Shown here one piece after another: positions 1-7,692 of a stretch of DNA of 51,968 nt; position 1 is the first letter of the stretch, and the number at the start of each line of letters is the position of its first letter. The notes below the pieces were generated by a model. The model did no database searches, was not told the DNA's origin, and worked only from the letters and a program-made list of their open reading frames with translations. Source of the DNA: Spirochaetales bacterium (lineage in GTDB: Bacteria > Spirochaetota > Spirochaetia > Treponematales > Treponemataceae); NCBI GenBank assembly GCA_003252395.1, contig QKEL01000004.1:1-51968 (forward strand), written 5' to 3'. Both the position numbers and the translations under genes were made by a program.

Positions 1-739
<739 letters not shown>

Positions 740-796
740 TCGCCCGAGCGCGGGTTTCGGCGCCTCTGTAGGGAGGTATCGGTTCCGCGCGAAAAG

Positions 797-833
797 GCCC
801 GCGATCCCCCAAAGGGACGCGGGCTTTTTTTTT
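797..833 (+). terminator. Intrinsic terminator of gapA
   Basis: A stem of GCCCGCG (797-803) and CGCGGGC (818-824) is followed by a run of nine T residues. It lies about 60 bases after the gapA stop codon. Confidence 0.9.
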
Positions 834-881
834 ATGCGGAACCGCACCGTGGCCTCCCGGAAAAGGGGCGTTCCCGGGGCG

Positions 882-920
882 GAACCCCGGTTCTTTTTTC
901 CGAGAACCCCGGTTCTTTTT
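882..920 (+). repeat. Tandem 17-bp repeat, each copy a small palindrome plus T-run
   Basis: The 17-mer GAACCCCGGTTCTTTTT occurs at 882-898 and again at 904-920, a period of 22 bases. Each copy holds the inverted repeat GAACC/GGTTC followed by five or more T. It lies just upstream of the exported-protein gene at 982. Each unit looks like a miniature terminator, but the stem is only five base pairs, so the function is unknown. Confidence 0.7.
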
Positions 921-931
921 GAGAAAGCGGC

Positions 932-959
932 TTTTCGGCCTTTTTCCTTCGGATATACT
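932..959 (+). promoter_or_regulatory. Probable sigma-70 promoter of the exported protein gene
   Basis: A good -10 box TATACT is at 954-959, 22 bases before the start codon. The best -35 candidate, TTTTCG at 932-937 with a 16-base spacer, is poor. A purine-rich ribosome site (AAAAAGGAG) lies between the promoter and the ATG. Confidence 0.45.
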
Positions 960-981
960 GGAAAGGAAAAAGGAGATTCCC

Positions 982-1512
982 ATGAAACGCGAAAGATTTA
1001 TCGTCTACCGTCGTTTGCTTGCTTCGCTCGTCTTTGCCTGTTCCGGTTCCCTCATCAGCGCCCAGGACATGCAGACCATTTTTGGGCCCAGGATAGGCGT
1101 TTCCTACACCGGCGTCAGCGAGGGCGAATACAACCAATCGCTCTCTCCCTTTTTCCCGGGCGGCACCTACGTTCCCGTCAATTCGGTGTTCGCCGCCAGT
1201 CTCGAGCAGCGCTTCAAGCTTGGGGAAACCGAGCATCATTTGGGCATACAGGAAGTCTTTTCCGTGGGGGGCATGGAGCAGTCCCTGTTTATCCCGAGCT
1301 TTTCCACCCTCATCGGCTTTCGGCATGCGTCCGGCTTCGAGTTCGGAACGGGCCCCATGATCACCATGGCCGGATACACCGTGGTGTGGGCCTTGGGCTA
1401 TACCTTCGAGTATCGGGGCATGTATATCCCCATCGACTTGAGCGTGACCATTCCCAATTCCCGCGTGCGCTCCACCATCATGCTTTCTACCGGCTTCAAT
1501 TTCGGCATATAG
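982..1512 (+). CDS. Small exported beta-rich protein, possible outer-membrane barrel
   Basis: The product is 176 residues and is not assignable to a named family. The start at 982 is preferred over an upstream in-frame start at 919 because it has AAGGAG nine bases upstream and begins a clear signal peptide: basic residues 2-11, a hydrophobic core, and a likely cleavage site after ISA at about residue 27. The mature part is rich in alternating aromatic, glycine and polar residues and ends in the aromatic-containing strand GFNFGI. This would suit a small outer-membrane beta-barrel or a periplasmic beta-sandwich. It stands alone between the gapA terminator and the hsp20 promoter region. The membrane location is inference. 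Confidence 0.7.
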   Translation: MKRERFIVYRRLLASLVFACSGSLISAQDMQTIFGPRIGVSYTGVSEGEYNQSLSPFFPGGTYVPVNSVFAASLEQRFKLGETEHHLGIQEVFSVGGMEQSLFIPSFSTLIGFRHASGFEFGTGPMITMAGYTVVWALGYTFEYRGMYIPIDLSVTIPNSRVRSTIMLSTGFNFGI

Positions 1513-1532
1513 CGTACGTGGATCAGCGTGCC

Positions 1533-1576
1533 CCGTTTTGAAAACGGCGTAAAAGGGCGGTGTGCCAAAATGACAC
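1533..1576. promoter_or_regulatory. Two inverted repeats upstream of the hsp20 sigma-54 promoter
   Basis: CCGTTTT-G-AAAACGG (1533-1547) is a perfect inverted repeat. GTGT...ACAC flanks TGCCAaaaTGACA (1560-1576), a near-palindrome. They lie about 190-235 bases upstream of the predicted hsp20 transcription start, a distance typical of enhancer sites for sigma-54 activators. Part of the first repeat could instead relate to the end of the upstream transcript, but no T-run follows it. Confidence 0.4.
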
Positions 1577-1739
1577 GAAATTTCCCGAAGCACGCTGCCC
1601 CCTTGTTTCAATAAAAAACACTCGCGTTCCCTTGTTCTTCGCTCCTGCAACAATCATGGCGCAGGGTCGTTACGACGCGTCTAAGTCCTTTTAAGGTAAT
1701 ACTTTAATCGATATACTCAGCGGTTTTGTGTGCGTACGG

Positions 1740-1757
1740 TTGGCATGATTCTTGCTT
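1740..1757 (+). promoter_or_regulatory. Sigma-54 (-24/-12) promoter for hsp20 pair
   Basis: The sequence TTGGCATGATTCTTGCTT matches the RpoN consensus TGGCAC-N5-TTGCA/T. The invariant GG (1742-1743) and GC (1754-1755) have the required ten bases between them. The predicted start is near 1767, giving a leader of about 25 bases that carries the ribosome site AAGGAGGT (1779-1786). No CIRCE element was seen. Confidence 0.8.
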
Positions 1758-1791
1758 TAATTACGGTAAATAATGATTAAGGAGGTACGGT

Positions 1792-2196
1792 ATGTACACA
1801 TCGGTTTTGGATGACCTGTTCGAGATTAACAGGCAACTGAACAGAATCTTCGACTCCCCGGCGAACTCTTTCCGGGGACGCTGGCCGGAGACAAACCTCT
1901 ACGAAGATAAGGACGGCTATATCCTCGTCTCCAAGGTTCCCGACGTGGATAAATCCTCGATTGAGGTAAACCTCAAGGACAATACCCTGACGATCCGCGG
2001 CGAGCGAAAGCGGGATTTTCCCAAAGGAACGAAAGTGCTCTTGGACGAACGGTTTTCCGGAAGCTTCGAGCGCAGCTTTATTATGAACGATAAAATCGAT
2101 TCCGGGCGCATCGCCGCCGAGGCCAACGATGGGCTTCTGATCATAAAACTGCCGAAATCGCCCGAGAGCAAACCCCGTAAGATCGAGATCAAGTAA
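1792..2196 (+). CDS. Hsp20/alpha-crystallin small heat-shock protein (first of a pair)
   Basis: This ATP-independent cytoplasmic holdase chaperone is 134 residues long, a usual length for bacterial Hsp20. A short N-terminal arm (about residues 1-35) with LDDLFEINRQLNRIF is followed by the alpha-crystallin domain. The domain includes the typical stretch from NLYEDKDGYILVSKVPDV to LTIRGERK. A C-terminal I-x-I anchor (IEI) is present in the last four residues. The start has a strong ribosome site. It forms a two-gene operon with the next Hsp20, 11 bases apart, behind a sigma-54 type promoter. The two paralogues may form mixed oligomers, which is inference. Confidence 0.95.
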   Translation: MYTSVLDDLFEINRQLNRIFDSPANSFRGRWPETNLYEDKDGYILVSKVPDVDKSSIEVNLKDNTLTIRGERKRDFPKGTKVLLDERFSGSFERSFIMNDKIDSGRIAAEANDGLLIIKLPKSPESKPRKIEIK

Positions 2197-2207
2197 GGAG
2201 GCACGCC

Positions 2208-2594
2208 ATGAACCTTATCAAGAAAGAAACCAACGATACGAAGGTAGAGTCAAAAAAGGGTAATGAGTACCGGCTCCCCGCCGTCGATATAGTGGAATCC
2301 GATTCCGAATACTTGATGTATTTCGATATACCCGGCGTCGAGAAGGACGATATCCAGCTGAAGGTGGAGAAGGGCGTTTTGACCCTTACGGCGGAATGCT
2401 CGAAGCTGCCCGGCGCCGAATTCGAGTGCATACGCAACGAAATGGCTTTTTCTGGCTTTAAGCGCAGTTTCGAGCTGGGAGACTCGGTCAACGGCGAGGG
2501 CATAATCGCCGACTACCGAAACGGTACGCTGCTATTGACCTTACCCAAGCGGGAAGAGCAAAAAACCAAGCAGATTAAAATTCGCGTGGAGTGA
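2208..2594 (+). CDS. Hsp20/alpha-crystallin small heat-shock protein (second of a pair)
   Basis: This second small heat-shock protein has 128 residues. The alpha-crystallin domain starts near residue 22 (EYRLPAVDIVESDSEYLMYF) and contains the DIPGVEKDDI and LTLTAE segments. The C-terminus carries an I-x-I motif (IKI) for oligomer docking. The N-terminal arm differs: it is short and lysine-rich (KKETNDTKVESKKG). It is preceded by AGGAGG and follows the first hsp20 by 11 bases, so both should be made from one sigma-54 dependent mRNA. The different N-terminal arms suggest specialisation rather than a recent copy. Confidence 0.95.
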   Translation: MNLIKKETNDTKVESKKGNEYRLPAVDIVESDSEYLMYFDIPGVEKDDIQLKVEKGVLTLTAECSKLPGAEFECIRNEMAFSGFKRSFELGDSVNGEGIIADYRNGTLLLTLPKREEQKTKQIKIRVE

Positions 2595-2633
2595 CCGTCC
2601 TCCGTTCTACATTGCCGCGTCTCGGTTCATCGG

Positions 2634-2688
2634 GCCCGCACCGTTGGTGCGGGCCTCACCTATGGTGCGGGCCTCACCTTAGGTGAGG
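2634..2688. repeat. Nested tandem and inverted repeats after hsp20 pair
   Basis: A perfect nine-pair hairpin GCCCGCACC-gtt-GGTGCGGGC (2634-2654) is followed by an 18-base-period repeat of GGTGCGGGCCTCACCT and then by CCTCACCT-t-AGGTGAGG (2672-2688). The arms share sequence, so alternative pairings are possible. There is no T-run, so if this ends the hsp20 transcript it is not a standard intrinsic terminator. It sits between the hsp20 pair and the flavoprotein gene. Confidence 0.7.
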
Positions 2689-2730
2689 ATGTCACTTTAC
2701 TTTTCCGCCTCGATTCGGCACATTTAAGGA

Positions 2731-3597
2731 ATGAAGTATGACGCAATCGTGATCGGTAAGGGACCGGCGGGCATTCAGGCCGCGGTGTACCTGGCGCGGG
2801 CCGGGCAGTCGGTACTGGTGATAGGAAAGGATCGGGGCGCATTGGAGCGCGCCGACAAAATCGAGAACTTTTTCGGGTTTCCGGAACCGGTTGCCGGTTT
2901 CGAGATAATAGACCGGGGCGTGGCCCAGGCAGAACGGCTTGGCGTAACGGTGCTCGCCGACGAGGTCGTGGGAATCGGGATCGGCGACGGCTACGAGGTA
3001 AAAACCGCCGACCAAATTTTTCGGTCGCGCGCGGTCCTGCTCGCCACGGGTAAAGCCCGGAGCAAGGTGAAGGCCGCGGGTTTCGACGAGCTTCGGGGTA
3101 AGGGGATCAGTTTTTGCGCCGTATGCGACGGTTTTTTCTTTCGGGGAAAAAGCCTTGCCTTGGTGGGCTCGGGCGAGTACGCGGCGAGCGAGCTTCACGA
3201 ACTGAGGCAGTTCACCGACAAGATTACCGTATTCACCAACGGCGAAGAGCCCGATCCCGGTCGCTTCCCCGCGGGCGTTCCGGTGGTTACCTCTCGGATT
3301 GCCCGTTTTACCGGCGACGAGCGGCTGACGGGCATCGAGACCGAATCCGGCGAGCGGGTTCCGGTAGACGGATGCTTCGTCGCGGTGGGCACGGCCGGGG
3401 CGGCGGATTTCGCCGCGAAGATAGGCTTTGAGACTCGGGGACAGGATATCGCCGTAGACGGGGAATTCAGGACGAACATGAGCGGGCTCTGGGCCGCCGG
3501 CGATTGCGTGGGCGGCTTTCTACAAATCGCCAAGGCGGTTTCCGACGGGGCCCTGGCGGCTAAATCCATGATTGCCTGGCTGAAGGCCAACCCGTAA
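2731..3597 (+). CDS. Thioredoxin-reductase-like FAD/NAD(P) oxidoreductase
   Basis: The product has 288 residues, slightly shorter than typical TrxB (about 310). An N-terminal FAD dinucleotide-binding motif is present in the form GKGPAG, where the usual form is GxGPAG. The redox-active disulfide is CAVC at residues 129-132, in the CAVCDG context typical of thioredoxin reductases. A second nucleotide-binding segment (LVGSGEYA) follows, and the C-terminal FAD motif is WAAGDCVGG. It probably reduces thioredoxin or a related redoxin at the expense of NAD(P)H. No thioredoxin gene is adjacent. The start has AAGGA directly abutting the ATG, which is unusually close. It is convergent with the acyl-CoA synthetase gene. 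Confidence 0.85.
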   Translation: MKYDAIVIGKGPAGIQAAVYLARAGQSVLVIGKDRGALERADKIENFFGFPEPVAGFEIIDRGVAQAERLGVTVLADEVVGIGIGDGYEVKTADQIFRSRAVLLATGKARSKVKAAGFDELRGKGISFCAVCDGFFFRGKSLALVGSGEYAASELHELRQFTDKITVFTNGEEPDPGRFPAGVPVVTSRIARFTGDERLTGIETESGERVPVDGCFVAVGTAGAADFAAKIGFETRGQDIAVDGEFRTNMSGLWAAGDCVGGFLQIAKAVSDGALAAKSMIAWLKANP

Positions 3598-3603
3598 GGG
3601 CGC

Positions 3604-3633
3604 GCCGCCCGATTCCGCGCGGAATCGGGCGGC
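3604..3633. terminator. Perfect 30-bp palindrome between convergent genes
   Basis: GCCGCCCGATTCCGC (3604-3618) is followed directly by its exact reverse complement (3619-3633). It lies in the 43-base gap between two convergent genes. Its position suggests a bidirectional transcription end, but neither side has a T-run. Confidence 0.6.
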
Positions 3634-3640
3634 AGTTCAA

Positions 3641-5296
3641 TTACCCCTTGGCCGAGGCGTATTTTGCCTTAAGCGCCAGTTTGTCCGTTTTTCCGACCGA
3701 CGTTTTATCGATTGCGTCCACGAATTGCACGCGCAAGAGGATCGCTTCGCGGGGCAAGACCCCCCGGTCCACGTATCCCTTCACGTGTTCCATGACCTTG
3801 TGCGCCGTGAGTTCCGCCCCGGCGCGCTGGACCACGCAGGCAAGGGGAATTTCGCCCCATTTCTCGTCCGCTAAACCGATAACCGCCACTTCCTCTATTT
3901 CGCCCTGGCTCGCGAGGATATCTTCCATTTCAAGCGAAGAAAGCCATTCGCCGCCCACTTTCACCACGTCTTTCAGGCGATCGGTGATCCTGACCGAGCG
4001 ATCGTCGTTCATGACCGCCACGTCCTGGGTGTGCATCCACCCGCCTTCCCACAGTTTCTCGGAGTTTTTCGCGTCCTTGTAGTAGCCCATGGTAAGCCAG
4101 GGCGCCCTGAGCACGATCTCTCCCGAGGATTTGTTGTCCCGTTTTACGTCATTGCCCTTGGGGTCGATTACCCGCAGATACATCAGGCCAATGGCGGTTC
4201 CCGTACGGGTCCGTTTCTCCAGTTGCTCTTCATGGGAGCGGGAGAGGTCTTCTCGGGTAAGCCGGTCTATCGAAACGAAGGGACAGGTCTCGGACATGCC
4301 GTAGCCGGCGAAAATGTCGATCCCCATTCCAAGGGCCATGGCGGCCAGGGCTTTCGGAAGCGCGGCGCCGCCGATTACCACCTTCCATTTTGACCAATCC
4401 ATTCCTTTCGCGCTGGGATCCTTGAGCAGCATGGCCAGTATGGTCGGAACGCAGTGGGAGAAGGTCACTTTTTCCTTTTCTATAAGCGAATTGAGCATGT
4501 CGGGCACGTATTTACCGGGGTAGACTTGCTTTACCCCCAAGAAGGTCGCGACGTAGGGAATGCCCCAGGCGTGCACGTGAAACATCGGGGTGATGGGCAT
4601 GTACACGTCCTCGCCGTGGAAGCCGGGGCCGGAGCGGATCGAGGCGAGGGTTGCGGTAGCGCCCATGGTGTGCAGTACCAGTTGTCGGTGGGTGTAAAAC
4701 ACGGCCTTGGGCAAGCCCGTGGTTCCCGTGGTATAGAAGGTGGTGGCCCGGGTATTCTCGTCAAAATCGGGATACTCTTCCATGGGCGCGGCTTTCGCGA
4801 GAAGCTCCTCGTATTCTCCGGCGAACTCGATGCCCTGGGCGGGGGGCCGGTTCGCCTCCCAGTCGTTCATGAGCACGAATCGCTTTACTCCGGCGATGCG
4901 TCCCTTAATCGACTGGATCAGGGGAACGAAGTCCCGGTGCACCAGAATGAGTTGGTCTTCCGCGTGGTCAATGGTATAGATGAGCTGTTCGGGAGCGAGC
5001 CGCATGTTGATCATGTGCATGACCGCGCCGATCATCGGGATGGCGAAATAGCATTCGAGATAGCGGTTGGAATCCCAATCCATCACCGCCACGGTATCGC
5101 CTTTCTTAATGCCGAGCTCGGTCAGGGCCGTGGCGAGCCGGGCTACCCGTTCGTGGAATTCACGGTAGGAGAAGCGCTTTGAGTCCCGATACACGATTTC
5201 TTGATCCCGCCGATAGTCGATCGGCGCCTTGAGAATATGCTTGATCAGGAGGGGAAATTCATAAGCCGAGGGCGTTTTGCCGCTGATGGGTTCCAT
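3641..5296 (-). CDS. Acyl-CoA synthetase (AMP-forming, long/medium-chain type)
   Basis: This adenylate-forming enzyme (ANL superfamily, 551 residues) activates a carboxylic acid, probably a fatty acid, to its CoA thioester via an acyl-AMP. The phosphate-binding motif TTGTTGLPK is near residue 190, the GYGMSET adenylate motif near 331, and the C-terminal hinge and lysine region includes DRLKDVVKVGGEW. It most resembles the medium/long-chain FadD-type branch; the exact substrate cannot be told. The start at 5296 is chosen because AAGGAG lies eight bases upstream of that ATG, whereas the longer in-frame start at 5326 has none. A palindromic operator overlaps its promoter, suggesting repression, perhaps by an acyl-CoA-responsive regulator. 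Confidence 0.92.
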   Translation of the reverse strand: MEPISGKTPSAYEFPLLIKHILKAPIDYRRDQEIVYRDSKRFSYREFHERVARLATALTELGIKKGDTVAVMDWDSNRYLECYFAIPMIGAVMHMINMRLAPEQLIYTIDHAEDQLILVHRDFVPLIQSIKGRIAGVKRFVLMNDWEANRPPAQGIEFAGEYEELLAKAAPMEEYPDFDENTRATTFYTTGTTGLPKAVFYTHRQLVLHTMGATATLASIRSGPGFHGEDVYMPITPMFHVHAWGIPYVATFLGVKQVYPGKYVPDMLNSLIEKEKVTFSHCVPTILAMLLKDPSAKGMDWSKWKVVIGGAALPKALAAMALGMGIDIFAGYGMSETCPFVSIDRLTREDLSRSHEEQLEKRTRTGTAIGLMYLRVIDPKGNDVKRDNKSSGEIVLRAPWLTMGYYKDAKNSEKLWEGGWMHTQDVAVMNDDRSVRITDRLKDVVKVGGEWLSSLEMEDILASQGEIEEVAVIGLADEKWGEIPLACVVQRAGAELTAHKVMEHVKGYVDRGVLPREAILLRVQFVDAIDKTSVGKTDKLALKAKYASAKG

Positions 5297-5324
5297 ACAA
5301 CGAGCTCCTTGCGATTTGATGGTC

Positions 5325-5355
5325 ATAATTGTGACATAAATCGAGAATATGTCAA
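5325..5355 (-). promoter_or_regulatory. Promoter with overlapping 23-bp palindromic operator
   Basis: On the minus strand TTGACA (5355-5350) is a perfect -35. The -10 is less clear, with AATTAT or ACAATT candidates at 5325-5332. A perfect seven-base inverted repeat TGACATA (5332-5338) / TATGTCA (5348-5354) with a nine-base spacer covers the -35 and spacer region. This is a classic repressor position. The next gene upstream ends at 5369, so the acyl-CoA synthetase can be controlled separately. Confidence 0.7.
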
Positions 5356-5368
5356 GGATAATCGCTTT

Positions 5369-6307
5369 TTATACCGTAAAGGGCCAATCCGGCGGTAGGG
5401 GAGAGAGAATATCGTACCGAAGCCCCGGTTCAATCGTAAAGGCGATTCTTCGACAATGAAGGGCCTGCCGCTCCAGCCGCAATAGGGACAGGTCTTCGGG
5501 CGTGAGGCTGCCCTCGATGAAGCGCAAAAAGGCGGTAGGGTCCCTTCCGTATAGCTTATCCCCGGTAACCGGAAAGCCGAGTCCGTGTAGGGTCGCCCTG
5601 ATCTGATGGGTCTTTCCCGTGAGAAGCTCGGCGATAAGCTCGGTCATGCCGTTCTTTTCGGCCACGGGGCGGAAAAGGGTATGCGCGTAACGGGAGCCTT
5701 CCGGCGGTGCGGAAAGGAGCCGTTCGGGGATGAAGGTGAGCTTCTTCCTGACCGGCGAGCGCTCGTCGCTGACGAGATATCCCCTCGCCTCAAAGGGCTC
5801 CCGAACGGCGCCCTCCACCACGACCCGGTATTCCTTTTGCCATCCGCCTTCTGCCATCGACCGCGCCGCGCGCCCGGCCGCCTCGCCGTTTTTCGCGGCG
5901 ACCACGATTCCCGAGGTTTCGCGGTCGAGCCGGTTTACCAGATGCAGGGTTCCGTACGCGGGCTGCAGAAAGTTCCACAGCGTTTTGGTCCGGTATATTC
6001 CCGAAGGATGGCAAGGGAGCCCCGCCGGTTTATCGATGAATAGATACCGCTCGTCCTCGTCAAGGATCCGCCATGAGTCGGGAACCTCGGGTTCCGGTAT
6101 CTCGGGAGGCGAAAAGGATAGGATATCCCCCGCGGCCAATGGCGTATCGCGTTCGCAAGGCTTCCCATTAAGCGCTATGCGCCCGTCTTTAAGGTGGGTT
6201 TCCCATTCGTCGCCGCTTTGGTAGGTGAACCGCGAACGGATGTACGCGAGCAGGCTTCCGCCGGCCCACTGGTCGGGAACCCTCGTTTCGCGCCGCCCCC
6301 CGTTCAT
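5369..6307 (-). CDS. RluA-family rRNA/tRNA pseudouridine synthase with S4 domain
   Basis: The product (312 residues) isomerises uridine to pseudouridine in structured RNA. An N-terminal S4-like RNA-binding region occupies about residues 15-68. The catalytic domain carries RLDRETSG with the nucleophilic Asp at about residue 128, the segment KEYRVVVEG, and the TGKTHQIR motif. The start at 6307 is preferred because its ATG overlaps the TGA of the upstream flavoprotein gene as ATGA, implying translational coupling. The exact target site cannot be read from the sequence. A second, shorter RluA enzyme without S4 is encoded at 39321. Confidence 0.92.
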   Translation of the reverse strand: MNGGRRETRVPDQWAGGSLLAYIRSRFTYQSGDEWETHLKDGRIALNGKPCERDTPLAAGDILSFSPPEIPEPEVPDSWRILDEDERYLFIDKPAGLPCHPSGIYRTKTLWNFLQPAYGTLHLVNRLDRETSGIVVAAKNGEAAGRAARSMAEGGWQKEYRVVVEGAVREPFEARGYLVSDERSPVRKKLTFIPERLLSAPPEGSRYAHTLFRPVAEKNGMTELIAELLTGKTHQIRATLHGLGFPVTGDKLYGRDPTAFLRFIEGSLTPEDLSLLRLERQALHCRRIAFTIEPGLRYDILSPLPPDWPFTV

Positions 6308-7521
6308 TCCGTCTCCAGAATCCGCGAGACCGCGCGGTGGGCGGTGACGAAACACCCCGTCAGGAGGAAGCCCCCGGTGGGCGCGTCCCAATCGAGCATT
6401 TCCCCGGCGCAGTATATCCGCGGGAACGCATTGAGCATGAAGTATTCGTTCAATTCCCCGAATTCCACGCCGCCTGAAACCGATATGGCTTCTTCCAGGG
6501 GGCGGGGCTTGCGGCAGGGGAGGGGGAGGGCCTTAAGCAGCGTCGGGTTTTCCAGGATCTTCTTGTGCGCTTCCCCGCCAAGCGCCCGGCGAAGCAGGAT
6601 TCCCTGGGCCGGCGAAAGGCGAAGCCTCTTTTTCAAATAGGTAGACGCGCTCGCCTTTCCCCGATCGCCGCTGAGCCGCCGAAGGATATCCTCGGCTTTC
6701 AGGTCAGGGTACAGATCCATGATCAGATCGTCGCCGCCTCGGCCCTCCAGCGAGCGGATCAGGGCCGACGCGTGCGCGTATACGGGTGCGCCCTCAATGC
6801 CCCACGGGGTGAGCATGATATCGCCCCGAACCGTTTTGCCCGCGTAGGCGAGCGCGAGGTTTTTTACCGGAACGCGCTCTCCCGTTTCGCCTTCGCCAAG
6901 GGCGGTCTCAAAACCGCAATTGGCGGGCCTGAACGGGGCGAGCCGTATGCCGGCCTCGCGAAAGGCCTTCGTCCACAGGCCGTCCGAGCCGGTGAGCGGC
7001 CAACTTGCGCCGCCCAGGGCAAGAAGGGCGGGAAGGCCCGCGACGACTTTTTCCGAATCGGCCTGACCGGTGAGCGCGGGGCCCTCGGGCGTGAATCCGG
7101 AAAACCGGTACCCGAAACGGAAGGAAACGAGGCCGGAGTCGCGCAGCGAACGCAACAGGCCCTCGATGAGCGCCGAGCCATCGCCGTCCTTCGTGAGAAT
7201 CTTCCCTCCCGATCCCCTGAAGGTTCGCGCTCCCCGGGCTTCGGCCCAATCGATTATCCGGTCGGGCGGAAAGTCTTGGAGCAGTGAGCGAAAGCGGTCG
7301 GCCTCGTCGCCGTAACGTTGGGCGAATTCTGCAATGGGTAGGGCATTGGTGAGATTCAGGCCGCTTGAGCCCGCGAGACGGAGCTTGAGGGCCGCCTCGC
7401 CGCGGTGATCGAAAATCTCGACGCGCCTTCCGGCCTGGACGAGTTCCGCCGCGGCGAATAAGCCGGCGGCGCCGGCGCCGATTACCGATACGGCTGCCTC
7501 TTTCGGGCGTACGCTTTCCAC
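6304..7521 (-). CDS. HI0933-family FAD-dependent oxidoreductase, GTG start
   Basis: This flavoprotein of the HI0933/BaiN-like family has 405 residues and an unknown physiological substrate. The N-terminal GxGxxG motif (VIGAGAAG) begins near residue 13, and the C-terminal family signature [18 protein letters not shown] binds FAD. The only canonical start upstream of the dinucleotide fold is GTG at 7521-7519. The frame stays open much further, but that extension is antisense to pgk. The GTG has no ribosome site. It sits six bases after a consensus -10 box, so the mRNA is predicted to begin at the start codon itself. The next gene overlaps by ATGA. Confidence 0.88.
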   Translation of the reverse strand: MESVRPKEAAVSVIGAGAAGLFAAAELVQAGRRVEIFDHRGEAALKLRLAGSSGLNLTNALPIAEFAQRYGDEADRFRSLLQDFPPDRIIDWAEARGARTFRGSGGKILTKDGDGSALIEGLLRSLRDSGLVSFRFGYRFSGFTPEGPALTGQADSEKVVAGLPALLALGGASWPLTGSDGLWTKAFREAGIRLAPFRPANCGFETALGEGETGERVPVKNLALAYAGKTVRGDIMLTPWGIEGAPVYAHASALIRSLEGRGGDDLIMDLYPDLKAEDILRRLSGDRGKASASTYLKKRLRLSPAQGILLRRALGGEAHKKILENPTLLKALPLPCRKPRPLEEAISVSGGVEFGELNEYFMLNAFPRIYCAGEMLDWDAPTGGFLLTGCFVTAHRAVSRILETE

Positions 7522-7527
7522 GCGGGG

Positions 7528-7556
7528 ATCATAGGCGCGCCGTATGGCTCTGTCAA
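7528..7556 (-). promoter_or_regulatory. Near-consensus sigma-70 promoter, predicted leaderless start
   Basis: On the minus strand TTGACA (7556-7551), a 17-base spacer and TATGAT (7533-7528) form a near-perfect promoter. The seventh base after the -10 box is 7521, the G of the GTG start codon. Confidence 0.85.
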
Positions 7557-7593
7557 GCGGAACCGGTCGGCGAGATATCGCGTCGGGCCGGTA

Positions 7594-7623
7594 TTTACAA
7601 AGGGGATAGCTAATTGGTATATT
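7594..7623 (+). promoter_or_regulatory. Sigma-70 promoter of pgk
   Basis: TTTACA (7594-7599), an 18-base spacer and TATATT (7618-7623) give a start near 7630 and a leader of about 63 bases, with AGGAGGAA before the ATG. It is divergent from, and close to, the flavoprotein promoter. Confidence 0.65.
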
Positions 7624-7692
7624 TTTTATAGATTGAATATCCGTGGAAAAACCATATTCCGCTCGATAATTGCAAGAATTCAGGAGGAATCC

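Noticed and set aside
832..1653. Minus-strand open frame of 273 codons over the exported-protein gene
   Set aside because: It opposes a gene with a good signal peptide and ribosome site, it runs through the gapA terminator, and its composition is typical of a shadow frame.
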